Below the pieces are notes generated by a model. The model had not been told where the DNA came from. It saw nothing but the letters and a program-made list of their open reading frames with translations, and ran no database searches. From Gulosibacter sp. 10 (GTDB lineage: Bacteria; Actinomycetota; Actinomycetes; Actinomycetales; Microbacteriaceae): 64,000 nt of DNA. How positions within the stretch are numbered: position 1 is the stretch's first letter; each line of letters begins with the position of its first letter. Location: positions 37,384-101,383 of the forward strand of contig NZ_FUIC01000033.1 of the NCBI RefSeq assembly GCF_900163695.1. Reading direction: 5' to 3'. Shown piece by piece: positions 1 through 8,699 of this stretch. A program made the position numbers and the translations under genes.

Positions 1-1
1 C

Positions 2-439
2 TGCCAGCTCTTCGCGGTCTCCTACATGTGCGCGCTCATCGGCGCCTGGAACACGACCCAGGACGAGCTCGACGCGGTGCCCGTGCAGCTCTCGCGCTCC
101 GAGTCGGGCAGCCAGCACTTCTCGACCGCGGTGTCGGTGACCTCGCTCGTCGCGGCCGGCCTGGGGCTCGACGAGGGCGACCTGCGCGGCTTCGACAGCG
201 AGACCGTGGTGCCCATGCACCTGTGGGTCAACGCCGACGGGCTCGTGAACAAGATCGAGGTGAACGGCGTCGTGGAGGGCGAGAACGGCGAGCAGCTCTC
301 GCTGCAGATCGGCTTCGAGATCACGAGCCTCGAGGCCTCGGGCGACATGCAGCCCGTGAGCCGATCAGATATTCCGAGGAACGATCTCTACCAGATCACC
401 TCGGAGGCACAGCTCGAAGAATTTCTGTCCAAGCTCTAG
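2..439 (+). CDS. Hypothetical protein, C-terminal part only
   Basis: The frame is open from base 2 and runs off the left edge, so only the last 145 residues are seen. An internal ATG at 26 exists, but the reading frame continues upstream of it without a stop, so it is probably not the start. The visible part is rich in Glu, Ser and Asp, has no obvious membrane segment and ends EFLSKL. Its central section (VPMHLWVNADGLVNKIEV) alternates like the beta strands of secreted LppX/LprG-type or DUF-type lipoproteins, but I cannot assign a family. It is followed after 21 bp by the DUF4333 gene in the same direction. Confidence 0.6.
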   Translation, partial: CQLFAVSYMCALIGAWNTTQDELDAVPVQLSRSESGSQHFSTAVSVTSLVAAGLGLDEGDLRGFDSETVVPMHLWVNADGLVNKIEVNGVVEGENGEQLSLQIGFEITSLEASGDMQPVSRSDIPRNDLYQITSEAQLEEFLSKL

Positions 440-460
440 GCGAGCGGCGAGGAAGCGACC

Positions 461-1546
461 ATGACACACCACACGTTCGGCGGGGATGACGAACGCCGCG
501 AGCAGCGGCCGGAGGGCCACGAGGCGCAGGATGCCGCGGGGCCGGACGCCGCGGGGCAGACTCCGGGAGCGCAGGCCCCGGGAGCGCAGACGCCGGGAGC
601 GCACGGCGCGGCGACCCCGGAATCGGCGGCGCGGGATTCGACGGCGGGGGACTCGGCGGCGCGGGACTCCTCGGCCGAAGGCGGGATGCCCAGTCTGCCC
701 CCGCTGGCTGCGCAGCGCGGGGACGCGGGCGCCCGACCGGGTGCGGATCCTGGCCGCGAGGCGCCCCGATCGACGGGTTCGGCCTCGGGCTGGAACGGCC
801 CGGGGAACTCCGGGCAGGGCTCGGCGTCCCGCCCGGCCGGGCCCGGCGGCGCGAGCGGATCGGGCGCACCGGGGCAGCAGCCCTTCGGGGTGCCGCCGCG
901 CAGCGCGGCGCCCCGGCACGGGGGCGCGGCGCAGGGGCCTTCGGCGCCCGGCGGATCAGTGCCCGGCGGATCGGCGCCCGACGGATCGGCGCCCGGCAGA
1001 ACGCCGTCGGGCCACGACGGCGCCTACGGCCGCCCGCGGCCCTCGACTCCGCACGGCGCGCCCCAGCACGGCGCTCCTCAGCACGGCTCCCCCCAGCATT
1101 CGCAGTTCGGCAGCGCGACCGCGGCGTTCGGCGCGCCGGGCAGGACGCCGGGCCACACGCCCGGGCCCGGCTCCGCATCCGCGCATCCGACGAGCCCCGC
1201 GACGAAGCAGGACGCCCGCACCGGCCGCGGCGCCCGCGCCACCGTCGTGCTGCTCTCGCTGCTGCTGCCGATCGGCATCGCCGCCGGCCTCGTGGCCGGC
1301 TACCTGTACGCCGACCGCTTCCAGAGCTACGACACCGCCGCCGTGGAGCGCGAGGTCGTCTCCGTGCTGCGCGACGACTACGGCCTCAGCGACCTCCAGG
1401 AGGTGAACTGCCCCGACTGGGTCAAGGTCGAGCAGGGCACGTCCTTCCAGTGCGAGTTCGAGTACGCGGGCGCGACGCAGACCGTGACGGTCACCCAGGG
1501 ATCGCAGTCGGGCCAGCTCGTCGTGGGCGCCCCGGACGGGCAGTAG
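461..1546 (+). CDS. DUF4333 domain membrane protein with long disordered N-terminus
   Basis: The protein has 361 residues. Roughly residues 1-255 are low-complexity Gly/Ala/Pro/Ser/Gln/Arg-rich sequence built from degenerate short repeats (PGAQ and GGSAPDGSAPG types). A single hydrophobic segment (about 260-285, ATVVLLSLLLPIGIAAGLVA) follows, and the C-terminal ~70 residues match the DUF4333 pattern: a helix ending VLRDDYGL, then two cysteines (VNCPDW and FQCEFE) likely to form a disulfide, and beta strands TVTVTQGS. This layout predicts a cytoplasmic disordered tail and an extracytoplasmic small domain. GAGGAAG lies just before the ATG at 461. Molecular function is unknown. The next gene starts 4 bp after its stop. 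Confidence 0.75.
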   Translation: MTHHTFGGDDERREQRPEGHEAQDAAGPDAAGQTPGAQAPGAQTPGAHGAATPESAARDSTAGDSAARDSSAEGGMPSLPPLAAQRGDAGARPGADPGREAPRSTGSASGWNGPGNSGQGSASRPAGPGGASGSGAPGQQPFGVPPRSAAPRHGGAAQGPSAPGGSVPGGSAPDGSAPGRTPSGHDGAYGRPRPSTPHGAPQHGAPQHGSPQHSQFGSATAAFGAPGRTPGHTPGPGSASAHPTSPATKQDARTGRGARATVVLLSLLLPIGIAAGLVAGYLYADRFQSYDTAAVEREVVSVLRDDYGLSDLQEVNCPDWVKVEQGTSFQCEFEYAGATQTVTVTQGSQSGQLVVGAPDGQ

Positions 1547-1550
1547 CGGC

Positions 1551-1853
1551 ATGGCGGACGCGATGACGCCCGGGTCCCGCGGCGATGTGCAGCTCGAGGA
1601 CGATCGGTTCCGGGTGACGAGGTGGACGATCGAGCCGGGCGGCGCCATCCCCATGCACCGCCACGAGCACGACTACGTGGTGGTGCCGCTCGTCACCGGC
1701 ACGATGCACGTGCTGCAGGCCGACGGCGGGGAGTTCGCGGCCGAGCTCGAGTGCGGCGAGAGCTATACGCGCTCGGCCGGCGCCGAGCATCGCATCGAGA
1801 ACCGCGACGGGGACGCCGACGTGGTGTTCGTCGAGGTGGAGCGCCTGAGCTGA
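1551..1853 (+). CDS. Small cupin-domain protein
   Basis: A 100-residue single-domain cupin. Motif 1 is visible as GGAIPMHRHEHDYVVVPLVTG-like sequence (residues about 30-50), with two to three histidines that can bind a metal, and motif 2 as GESYTRSAGAEHRIEN near residue 75-90. It lacks the usual motif-1 glutamate. The start at 1551 is 4 bp after the DUF4333 stop, so the two are probably cotranscribed. The substrate cannot be predicted; small stand-alone cupins of this sort often bind or isomerise small molecules. A family A palindrome begins 11 bp after the stop codon. Confidence 0.75.
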   Translation: MADAMTPGSRGDVQLEDDRFRVTRWTIEPGGAIPMHRHEHDYVVVPLVTGTMHVLQADGGEFAAELECGESYTRSAGAEHRIENRDGDADVVFVEVERLS

Positions 1854-1864
1854 CGGGCGCCCTC

Positions 1865-1929
1865 GCACAGATGCGTCGCAGAATGCTGTTCCGGACCCGC
1901 CGAAACCGCAGATTGCGACGCATCTGTGC
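1865..1929. repeat. Family A palindromic intergenic element, copy 1
   Basis: Perfect 16-nt outer arms (GCACAGATGCGTCGCA and its complement) enclose a partly paired centre. It lies between two convergent genes, 11 bp after the cupin stop. The same core recurs at 8625-8679, 18254-18312 and 21741-21807. It could act as a bidirectional terminator, although no T-run follows the stem. Confidence 0.8.
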
Positions 1930-1986
1930 GCCGAGGCCGCAGCCGCCGGGGCCGCATCCGATGCCGGCGAGACCCCGCGGCGGGCG

Positions 1987-3087
1987 TCAGCCGACTACCC
2001 CGCCGAACGCGAGGCCGAGCAGGTAGGTGGCCGCGGCGGCCCCGAAGCCGATGAGCAGCTGCCGCAGGGCGCGCTTCCACGGCGGCGCGCCCGAGAGCAC
2101 GCCCACGATGCCGCCGGTGATGACGAGGGCGACGCCGACGATCGCCGCCGCGAGGATCGTCGCCGCGAGGCCGTGCATCCCGAAGAGCCACGGCAGCACG
2201 GGGATCAGCGCGCCGGTGGCGAAGAACATGAAGCTCGAGGAGGCCGCTCCCCAGGGGGTGCCGAGCTCCTCGTGATCGGCCTCGACCGCGGGGTCGGGGC
2301 CGGTCGGCACGGAGCCGGTCGACCGGTTCGCCGCGGCGAGGGCGGCCGCCGCCTTCGCCGTCGCCTCCTCCTCGTCCATCCCCCGCGCCCGGTAGACGAG
2401 CGCGAGCTCGTTCTCGTCGACGTCGAGGGCCGGGAGCTTCTCGTGCGTGTCGGGGTTGGGGGTGGATGCGTCGAGCAGCTCGCGCTGCGAGCTCACCGAC
2501 ACGTACTCGCCCGCACCCATCGACAGTGCGCCCGCCAGCAGGCCCGAGATGCCCGTGGCGAGCACGACGCCCGCGGGAACGCCCGTGGCCCCCACGCCGA
2601 GCACGAGCGCGAGGTTCGAGACGAGACCGTCGTTGGCACCGAACACCGCCGCGCGGAAGGTGCCGCTCATCCTCGCCCGCGAGCGCGTGGCGAGCGAGCG
2701 CACCACCTCCTCGTGCACCCGCTCGTCCGCCTCCATCTGGTCCGTGGCGTCCGGGTCCTCGGCGTAGGGCGTGCGCGACTCGAAGTTCTGCATGAGCGCG
2801 AGGGCGAAGACCGAGCCGAAGTGCCTCGCGAAGCGGCCCAGCACGCGGGTATGCAGGTCGGCCCGCACCTCCTTCTCCGCGAGGGGCCCGAGCTTCTGCA
2901 CCCAGTGCTCCTCGTGGCGCCGCTCGGACTCGGCGAGCCCCAGGAGGATCGCCCGCTCCTCGCCCTCGCGCTTGGCGGCGAGGATGCGATAGGTCTCGCC
3001 CTCGACGCGCTCGTTCGCGAGGTAGCGGCGCCACCGGCGCACGTCCTTCGGAGAGGGGTCCGGGCGGTGTTCGATGCGGTTCGGCAC
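1987..3087 (-). CDS. VIT1/CCC1-family metal transporter with N-terminal ferritin-like domain
   Basis: The protein has 366 residues. Residues about 15-75 form a ferritin/rubrerythrin-like helical region with Glu and ExxH-type ligands (ERVEGETYRI, ESERRHEEHW). From about residue 140 it has the VIT1/CCC1 transporter signature (FGANDGLVSNLALVLGV, then GALSMGAGEYVSVSSQ) and four to five hydrophobic helices, the last near the C-terminus. Family members export Fe or Mn from the cytosol; the ferritin-like domain is thought to sense or deliver iron, as in MbfA-type exporters. The start is GTG at 3087, preceded by GAGGAG. It is divergent from the TIM-barrel gene at 3346. Specific metal is not decidable. 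Confidence 0.85.
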   Translation of the reverse strand: MPNRIEHRPDPSPKDVRRWRRYLANERVEGETYRILAAKREGEERAILLGLAESERRHEEHWVQKLGPLAEKEVRADLHTRVLGRFARHFGSVFALALMQNFESRTPYAEDPDATDQMEADERVHEEVVRSLATRSRARMSGTFRAAVFGANDGLVSNLALVLGVGATGVPAGVVLATGISGLLAGALSMGAGEYVSVSSQRELLDASTPNPDTHEKLPALDVDENELALVYRARGMDEEEATAKAAAALAAANRSTGSVPTGPDPAVEADHEELGTPWGAASSSFMFFATGALIPVLPWLFGMHGLAATILAAAIVGVALVITGGIVGVLSGAPPWKRALRQLLIGFGAAAATYLLGLAFGGVVG

Positions 3088-3345
3088 GGTGTCTGCTCCT
3101 CGGTTCGGCCACCCGCCAGCCTACCGACGCCCCGGGCGGAGCTGAAGGGCGACGGATGCGGGTGTTCCCGGGCCGCATCGCCGTACGCTGGTCTCGGCAG
3201 TCGCTGCGCTCGGGAAGAGGCTGGAGGCCCGGCCTCCGCCGCGCAGCGCCTGCGCGGCGTGCGGACGTTCGAAGAGGAGCGTCAGAGCGAGCGCGCTTGC
3301 TACGCGCCCGGCCGCGCCCATCCACGACGAACACGGAGGAGACCA

Positions 3346-4332
3346 ATGCGAATCGGCCTGTACATGGTGGCCCTGCACGACAGGAGCCTGCCCGACGCGC
3401 TCGACGCCATGCGGGCGTGGGGCATCGAGACCGCGGAGATCGCCGCCGGCGGCTTCGTGCCCACCCCGCACTGCGACGCCGCGCGGCTGCTCGAGGACCC
3501 CGACCGGCGCGCGGCGTGGCTCGCCGAGTTCTCCGATCGCGGCATCGAGCTGACCACCCTGAACGTGAACGGCAACCCGCTGCATCCGCGGCCCGAGGTC
3601 GCCGAGAAGCACTCGGCGGACATCTACCGCGCGATCGAGCTCGCGCCGCTCGTGGGCGTCGACCGCATCATCGTGATGCCCGGCGCGCCCGGCAGCGACC
3701 CCGCCGCGAGCCTCACGAGCTGGAACGTGGCGCCCTGGGAGACGGGGCTGCTCGACGCCCGCGAGTACCAGTGGTCGGTGGCCGTGCCCTTCTGGCGCGA
3801 GGTCGCCGCCTTCGCGGCGGAGCGAGGGGTGCGGGCCTGCGTCGAGGCGCATCCCCACACCGTGGTCTACAACACCGACACCCTGCTGCGGCTCTTCGAG
3901 CGCGTCGGGGCGGAGAACCTCGGCGCGAACCTCGACCCGAGCCACCTGTTCTGGCAGGGCATCGATCCGATCCGGGCCGTGGAGCGGCTGAGCGGCAGGG
4001 TCTGGGCGGCCACGGCCAAGGACACCGTCGTCGACGCCGAGGCCGTGGCGCTGCACGGCCTGCTCGACGACCGCTTCTCCCGCGTCGAGCGGGATCCGTA
4101 CCAGCTGGGCGGCGGCTTCACCGTGACCAGCCCTCCCGCGGATGCGCCCTGGAAGTTCACGACGCCCGGCAAGGGGCACGACGCGGCGTGGTGGGGCCGG
4201 TTCGTCCGCGCGCTCGAGGCCGCGGGGTACTCGGACACCATCGCCGTCGAGTACGAGGACTGGGACACCCCCGTCGACGAATCGGTGCCCCTCGCCGTCC
4301 GCACCCTCTCCGAGGCCGGGGCCGGACGCTAG
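3346..4332 (+). CDS. Sugar phosphate isomerase/epimerase (AP endonuclease 2-like TIM barrel)
   Basis: A 328-residue TIM-barrel protein of the xylose-isomerase-like superfamily. Strand-end acidic and His ligands for a divalent metal are visible: CVEAHPH around residue 167, NLDPSHLFW around 195, and AVEYEDWD near the C-terminus. AGGAGA precedes the ATG at 3346. Relatives isomerise or epimerise sugars or inosose intermediates; the exact substrate is unknown. A 258-bp divergent gap separates it from the VIT1 gene; I see no clear promoter there. Its stop overlaps by 4 bp the stop of the convergent serine hydrolase gene. Confidence 0.8.
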   Translation: MRIGLYMVALHDRSLPDALDAMRAWGIETAEIAAGGFVPTPHCDAARLLEDPDRRAAWLAEFSDRGIELTTLNVNGNPLHPRPEVAEKHSADIYRAIELAPLVGVDRIIVMPGAPGSDPAASLTSWNVAPWETGLLDAREYQWSVAVPFWREVAAFAAERGVRACVEAHPHTVVYNTDTLLRLFERVGAENLGANLDPSHLFWQGIDPIRAVERLSGRVWAATAKDTVVDAEAVALHGLLDDRFSRVERDPYQLGGGFTVTSPPADAPWKFTTPGKGHDAAWWGRFVRALEAAGYSDTIAVEYEDWDTPVDESVPLAVRTLSEAGAGR

Positions 4333-5390
4333 CCGTGCGCCCCTCGACCGGCTCCGTCCACGGCTTCGAAGGCCGCGTCCTCGATGGCCATGAGGCGGAG
4401 CCGGTTGACCGGGAACGGCTCGACGATCGCCGAGAGGTACACGAACGTGAGCTCGCGCTCCGGATCGGTCCACGCGATCGACACGTTCGAGCCGTTGTGC
4501 CCGAAGGTGCTCGGGGAGGACCGGCGGCCGAGGGCCGAGGCGCCGAGCGGACCGGATCCGGGGTGGCCGAGCTGCACCCCGTTGCCCCACCAGACCCTCG
4601 AGCCGGCGAAGCGGTCGAACTCGCCGTCGTTGCTCGGCTCCCGCATCGCCCGCACCGACCCGGCCGAGAGGCCGATCGCCGCGCCTCCCCCGCGCAGCGC
4701 CTCGAGCAGCCGGGCGAGATCGCCCGCGCGGGTCGAGACCCCGCCCGCGGGGATGACCGCCTCGCGGACCCGGCGCCGGTTCAGCACCGCGGCCACCGCC
4801 GCCGAGCCCGGATCGCGCCCGATGAAGGGCACGGCGCGCCAGCGCTCCTCGGCGGGCAGCCCCAGGAAGGTGCCCTCGGCGCCGATCGGGTCGAGGATGC
4901 GCTCGCGCAGCAGGCCGGGGAGGGCGCGCCCGGCCGCCCGCTGCGCGGCCTCGCCGAGGATGAACCCCCACGCGAGCCACTCGTAGGCGGGCGCCTCGGC
5001 GGCGCCCGGCCTGGGCGCGGCGCGGGCGATCCGGTCGGTGGCCCGGCCCCAGTCCGCCATCGCCGCGACCTCGGCCAGCGTGCCGCCCACCCGCGGCAGC
5101 CCCGAGCGGTGGCGCAGCACGTCGCGGATCGTGATGCCCTGCTTGCCCGCCCGCGCGAACTCGGGCCAGTACGCCGCCACCGGCTCGTCGACGTCGAGCG
5201 CGCCGTCCTCGTGCAGCGCCCAGACCAGCGTCGCGATGGCGATCTTGGAGACCGAGAACGGCCAGAAGGACGCCTCCGGCCCCACGCGGATGCGCTCGTC
5301 GACCTCGAGCCGGCCGCGGTGCAGGATGCGCAGGTGCGCCGGCCCGCCGCGCCGGCGGGCGAGCTCCACGGCCCGGGAGAAATCGGTCAT
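4329..5390 (-). CDS. Serine hydrolase, beta-lactamase class C/esterase family
   Basis: The protein has 353 residues and no signal peptide. The nucleophile motif SxxK is present as SVSK (Ser46-Lys49). RHRSGLPR is the usual element following the first helix. The second motif is unusual: the YxN tyrosine appears within AYEWLAWGFILGE, so the Asn position is Trp. A C-terminal FGHNGSN corresponds to the HTG/KTG motif. The family includes esterases, D-aminopeptidases and penicillin-binding-like enzymes; lack of a signal suggests a cytoplasmic esterase. It is convergent with the isomerase gene and 42 bp upstream of the dcd stop on the same strand. Confidence 0.8.
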   Translation of the reverse strand: MTDFSRAVELARRRGGPAHLRILHRGRLEVDERIRVGPEASFWPFSVSKIAIATLVWALHEDGALDVDEPVAAYWPEFARAGKQGITIRDVLRHRSGLPRVGGTLAEVAAMADWGRATDRIARAAPRPGAAEAPAYEWLAWGFILGEAAQRAAGRALPGLLRERILDPIGAEGTFLGLPAEERWRAVPFIGRDPGSAAVAAVLNRRRVREAVIPAGGVSTRAGDLARLLEALRGGGAAIGLSAGSVRAMREPSNDGEFDRFAGSRVWWGNGVQLGHPGSGPLGASALGRRSSPSTFGHNGSNVSIAWTDPERELTFVYLSAIVEPFPVNRLRLMAIEDAAFEAVDGAGRGAHG

Positions 5391-5432
5391 CGTCCCGGCC
5401 TCATCCCCCTGCGCCCGGCTGCGGCGCGCCCC

Positions 5433-6038
5433 TCAAGCGCCCCGCGAGCCCGCGTCGACGCCCGAGACGTCCGCGACCGAGAAGTTCTTCCACGAGCGCG
5501 AGGCGGTCGGGCCGCGCTGCCCGCGATAGCGCGACTGGTACTTCGCGGAGCCGTAGGCGTGCTCGACGTCCGAGGTGAGCCGGAAGAAGCACAGCTGGCC
5601 GATCTTCATCCCCGGCCAGAGCTTGATCGGCAGCGTCGCGACGTTCGAGAGCTCGAGCGTGACGTGCCCCTGGAAGCCCGGATCGATGAATCCCGCCGTC
5701 GAATGCGTGAGCAGCCCGAGGCGGCCGAGCGAGGACTTGCCCTCGAGGCGCGCCGCGACGTCGGTGCCGAGCGTGACCTGCTCGAAGGTCGAGGCGAGCA
5801 CGAACTCGCCCGGGTGCAGGATGAACGCCTGATCGGCCTCGACCTCGAGGAGGTGGGTCAGCTCCGGCTGCTCCTCCCGCGGGTCGATCGAGGGATAGCG
5901 GTGGTTGTCGAAGAGGCGGAAGTAGCGGTCGAGCCGCACGTCCACGCTCGCCGGCTGCACGAGATCGGGGTCCCAGGGGTCCAGTCCGATGCGCCCGGAA
6001 TCGATTCCCGCGCGAATGTCCCGATCGCTGAAGAGCAT
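5433..6038 (-). CDS. dcd: dCTP deaminase, probably dUMP-forming
   Basis: The protein has 201 residues when started at the ATG at 6038 ([11 protein letters not shown]), which has GAGGTGG in front; an upstream in-frame ATG at 6065 has no such site. It carries the conserved core [20 protein letters not shown] followed by GHVTLELSN, containing the catalytic Glu, and KIGQL plus QRGP toward the end. From memory it closely resembles the mycobacterial bifunctional dCTP deaminase/dUTPase, which converts dCTP directly to dUMP for thymidylate synthesis; the bifunctional activity is inferred from that similarity. tRNA-Gly is divergent about 75 bp upstream. Confidence 0.95.
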   Translation of the reverse strand: MLFSDRDIRAGIDSGRIGLDPWDPDLVQPASVDVRLDRYFRLFDNHRYPSIDPREEQPELTHLLEVEADQAFILHPGEFVLASTFEQVTLGTDVAARLEGKSSLGRLGLLTHSTAGFIDPGFQGHVTLELSNVATLPIKLWPGMKIGQLCFFRLTSDVEHAYGSAKYQSRYRGQRGPTASRSWKNFSVADVSGVDAGSRGA

Positions 6039-6111
6039 GCATCCACCTCGAATTGTCGCGTACACCAGAGCACTTGCTACACTAGCGTTCTGCGTTCCTC
6101 AAGAGCGCTTC

Positions 6112-6185
6112 GGGGCTGTAGTTCAATGGTAGAACTTCTGCTTCCCAAGCAGACAGCGCGGGTTCGATTCCCGTCAGCCCCTCCA
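6112..6185 (+). tRNA. tRNA-Gly (anticodon CCC), CCA encoded
   Basis: A complete cloverleaf is seen. The acceptor stem GGGGCTG (6112-6118) pairs with CAGCCCC (6175-6181), followed by discriminator T and an encoded CCA (6183-6185). The anticodon stem TCTGC/GCAGA encloses the loop TTCCCAA, giving anticodon CCC (Gly, GGG codons). The T arm contains GGTTCGATTCC. It is 74 nt long. Confidence 0.95.
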
Positions 6186-6200
6186 CCTCCTCCGCTCGCC

Positions 6201-6223
6201 GGAGCGCGCCTCGGCCGCGCTCC
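6201..6223 (+). terminator. Possible terminator hairpin after tRNA-Gly
   Basis: GGAGCGCG (6201-6208) can pair with CGCGCTCC (6216-6223), 15 nt after the tRNA end. There is no T-run, so the assignment is weak. Confidence 0.35.
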
Positions 6224-6379
6224 GCGGCACTCGACGACGGCTGGCCTTTGCAGAGTTCGGGACAGAACAGCGTTCCTCCCGACGGTCGGCCCTTGCATAC
6301 CGAGGGCCGGGCGTCGTCGTGTCTCCCCGATACCGCTATCTCCCGCCTACGAGCAGTGGGGCTTCCCCCACTCGTCAGG

Positions 6380-6530
6380 ACGAGCGGGATGTGAGGCTCC
6401 TGCGGATGTGAGGGAGATGCAGGGATTGCGACCGGCTTTCCCGGCGTTTCGCTCACATCCGCAGCAGTGGCGCGCGTTTCGCTCACATCCACAGGAATAG
6501 TGCGCGTGTGGCTCATATCCGCGAGCGCCG
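6380..6530. repeat. Family B palindrome, locus 1, with extra half-arms
   Basis: The 61-bp palindrome occupies 6402-6462: left arm beginning GCGGATGTGAGG, right arm ending CTCACATCCGC, and a 23-nt centre that can itself fold (AGGGA/TCCCG). A partial left arm precedes it (GGGATGTGAGGC near 6386) and two degenerate right arms follow (GCTCACATCCAC near 6480 and GCTCATATCCGC near 6511). The rest of the 448-bp gap between tRNA-Gly and the aldo/keto reductase holds no gene that I can see. Confidence 0.8.
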
Positions 6531-6633
6531 CAGGCTCGGCCCGCACAGCGCCTTCACGGTTCGCCCAACCGCAGCGCGGCTAATGTACTGACATGCGCGC
6601 GCAACGCCGTCTGCGAGGCGAAGGAGCACATCC

Positions 6634-7569
6634 ATGACGCAATACCGCGAACTCGGCGGCACCGGCCTGACCGTGTCCACCGTGTCGTTCGGCACCGGCT
6701 CGCTCGGCGAGCTCTTCGGCCCGCTCGACGATGCCGACGCCCTGCGCCTCGTCGACGAGGTGATCGACTCGGGCATCAACTTCATCGACACCTCGCCCTA
6801 CTACGGCTCCGCCGAGGAGCGGCTCGGCAAGGCCCTCACCCCCGCCAAGCGCGAGCAGGTCCTGATCGGCACCAAGACCGGCCGCTTCGGCCGCGACGAC
6901 TTCGACTTCTCCCCGGCGCGCATCCGCAGCAGCCTCGAGCGCAGCCTGCGCCTGCTCGGCACCGACCACGTGGACGTCTTCCAGCTCCACGACGTCGAGT
7001 ACGTCGATCTCGACCCGGTCTTCGAGGACGGCGTCGCGGAACTGCACGCGCTCAAGGACGAGGGCAAGGCGCGCTGCATCGGCATGTCCGGCTATCCGCT
7101 CAAGACCTTCGCCCGCGCCTACGAGCGGACCGGCATCGACGTCAGCCTCACCTACGCGAAGAGCACGCTGCTCGACAGCTCGCTCGACGAGGTCCTCGCG
7201 CCCATCGCCGAGCGCAACGGCGTGGCGCTCATCAACGCCGCCGCCGTCTCGCTCGGGCTGCTCACGCCCGGCGGCTCGAACATGGTCGGCGAACACCCGG
7301 CGACGCCGCCGATCCGCCGCGCGGCCGCCGCCATGATCGCGCTCGCCGAGAAGCGCGGCGCCGACATCGCCTTCCTCGCCAACCAGTTCTCGATTCAGCG
7401 CACCCGCGCGGCGACCACCGTGGTGGGCACGGGCAGGTCGCGGCACCTGCAGTCCGCACTGCGCGCCGCCGAGACGCCCATCGACGAGCAGCTGCTCGCC
7501 GACATCCTCGCACTGCGGCCCGCCCCGGACGAGCGGCAGTGGCGCAGCGGGCTGCCCGAGAACAACTAG
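6634..7569 (+). CDS. Aldo/keto reductase, L-galactose/L-fucose dehydrogenase type
   Basis: The protein has 311 residues and is a (beta/alpha)8 aldo/keto reductase. The NAD(P)H-dependent catalytic tetrad is visible: Asp and Tyr in NFIDTSPYYGSAEE, Lys in LIGTKTGR and His in DVFQLHDVE. The C-terminal cofactor-binding region reads TTVVGTGRSRHLQSAL. The overall pattern resembles D-threo-aldose/L-galactose 1-dehydrogenases. GAAGGAG precedes the ATG. The gene 110 bp downstream is a clear paralog, so this is a tandem duplication. The sugar oxidised is unknown. Confidence 0.88.
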   Translation: MTQYRELGGTGLTVSTVSFGTGSLGELFGPLDDADALRLVDEVIDSGINFIDTSPYYGSAEERLGKALTPAKREQVLIGTKTGRFGRDDFDFSPARIRSSLERSLRLLGTDHVDVFQLHDVEYVDLDPVFEDGVAELHALKDEGKARCIGMSGYPLKTFARAYERTGIDVSLTYAKSTLLDSSLDEVLAPIAERNGVALINAAAVSLGLLTPGGSNMVGEHPATPPIRRAAAAMIALAEKRGADIAFLANQFSIQRTRAATTVVGTGRSRHLQSALRAAETPIDEQLLADILALRPAPDERQWRSGLPENN

Positions 7570-7678
7570 CCGGATCGCTCGAACGGCGCAGAGCCGGAAC
7601 ACGCCCGCGCCGTCGAACACCTCGGAGTCGACCCCGGCTCCGCATCACCTCGACACCCCGACGAAGGAGTCGCACCAC

Positions 7679-8611
7679 ATGCAGTTCAGAACGCTCGGAG
7701 AGACCGGGCTGACCATTTCCACCGTGTCGTTCGGCACCTCGCCGCTCGGAGAGCTCTTCGGCCCGCTCGACGAGTCCGACGCGATCCGCCTCATCGACGA
7801 GGTCATCGACAGCGAGATCAACTTCATCGACACCTCCCCCTACTACGGCAACGCGGAGGAGCGGCTCGGCAAGGCGCTCACCCCCGCCAAGCGGGACGGG
7901 ATCATCCTCGGCACCAAGGCCGGCCGCTACGGCTTCGACGACTTCGACTTCTCCCCCTCGCGCATCCGCCGCAGCATGGAGGAGAGCCTGCGCACGCTCG
8001 GGACCGACTACGTGGACGTCTTCCAGCTGCACGACATCGACTTCGTGGACATCGGCCCCGTCCTCACCGAGGGTTTCGCCGAGCTGCAGCGGCTCAAGGA
8101 CGAGGGCAAGTGCCGCTTCATCGGCATGACCGGCTACCCCATCAACACGTTCAGGAGGGTCATCGAGGAGACCGACGTGGACGTCGTGCTCACCTTCGGC
8201 AAGTCGACACTGCTCGACAGCTCGCTCGACGAGCAGCTCGCCCCCGTCGCGGAGACGCACGGGGTGGGCCTGATGAACGCCGCGGCGGTCGCCCTCGGCC
8301 TGCTGACGCCGGGCGGATCGACCGTGAAGATCGAGCACCCCGCGCCCGAGGCGGTGCAGCGCAGCGCGCAGGCGATGAAGGAGCTCGCCGTCGAGAAGGG
8401 CATCGACATCGCGTTCCTCGCCAACCAGTTCGCCATCCAACGGACCAGGGCGGCGACCACCGTGATCGGCTCGCGGAAGTCGAAGCACCTGCAGTCGGCG
8501 ATCCGCGCGGCGGACGAGCCCATCGACGAGGAGCTGCTCGCCGAATTCCTCGCCCTCCGCGCGCCGGCCGACCGGCGCCAGTGGGACCTCGGCCTCCCCG
8601 AGAACCGGTAG
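7679..8611 (+). CDS. Aldo/keto reductase, paralog of the preceding gene
   Basis: The 310-residue product aligns with its upstream neighbour from end to end; both share SFGTxxLGELFGPLD, FIDTSPYYG, and the C-terminal RQW..GLPEN ending. The tetrad residues are retained (FIDTSPYYGNAEE, LGTKAGR, FQLHDID). Its strongest differences are in the loop after KSTLLDSSLDE and in the segment around GGSTVKIEHPAP, where substrate choice could differ. GAAGGAG lies before the ATG. The 108-bp gap to the first copy has no visible terminator, so the two may be cotranscribed. Family A copy 2 begins 14 bp after the stop. Confidence 0.88.
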   Translation: MQFRTLGETGLTISTVSFGTSPLGELFGPLDESDAIRLIDEVIDSEINFIDTSPYYGNAEERLGKALTPAKRDGIILGTKAGRYGFDDFDFSPSRIRRSMEESLRTLGTDYVDVFQLHDIDFVDIGPVLTEGFAELQRLKDEGKCRFIGMTGYPINTFRRVIEETDVDVVLTFGKSTLLDSSLDEQLAPVAETHGVGLMNAAAVALGLLTPGGSTVKIEHPAPEAVQRSAQAMKELAVEKGIDIAFLANQFAIQRTRAATTVIGSRKSKHLQSAIRAADEPIDEELLAEFLALRAPADRRQWDLGLPENR

Positions 8612-8624
8612 GCGCCACGCCCCG

Positions 8625-8679
8625 GATGCGTCGAAGTCTGCGGTTCTGACCCGTTCAGAACCGCAGACTTCGACGCATC
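8625..8679. repeat. Family A palindrome, copy 2 (perfect 25-bp stem)
   Basis: Bases 8625-8649 and 8655-8679 are exact reverse complements with a 5-nt loop (CCCGT). It sits between convergent genes, 14 bp past the aldo/keto reductase stop and 21 bp from the MetF-like stop. It is the most perfect of the four family A copies and would make a very stable hairpin on either strand. Confidence 0.9.
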
Positions 8680-8699
8680 TGTGCTGAAAGCGCCCCGCG

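Noticed and set aside
2173..3345. N-terminal extension of the TIM-barrel isomerase
   Set aside because: The open frame runs back into the VIT1 gene but the family match and ribosome site begin at 3346.
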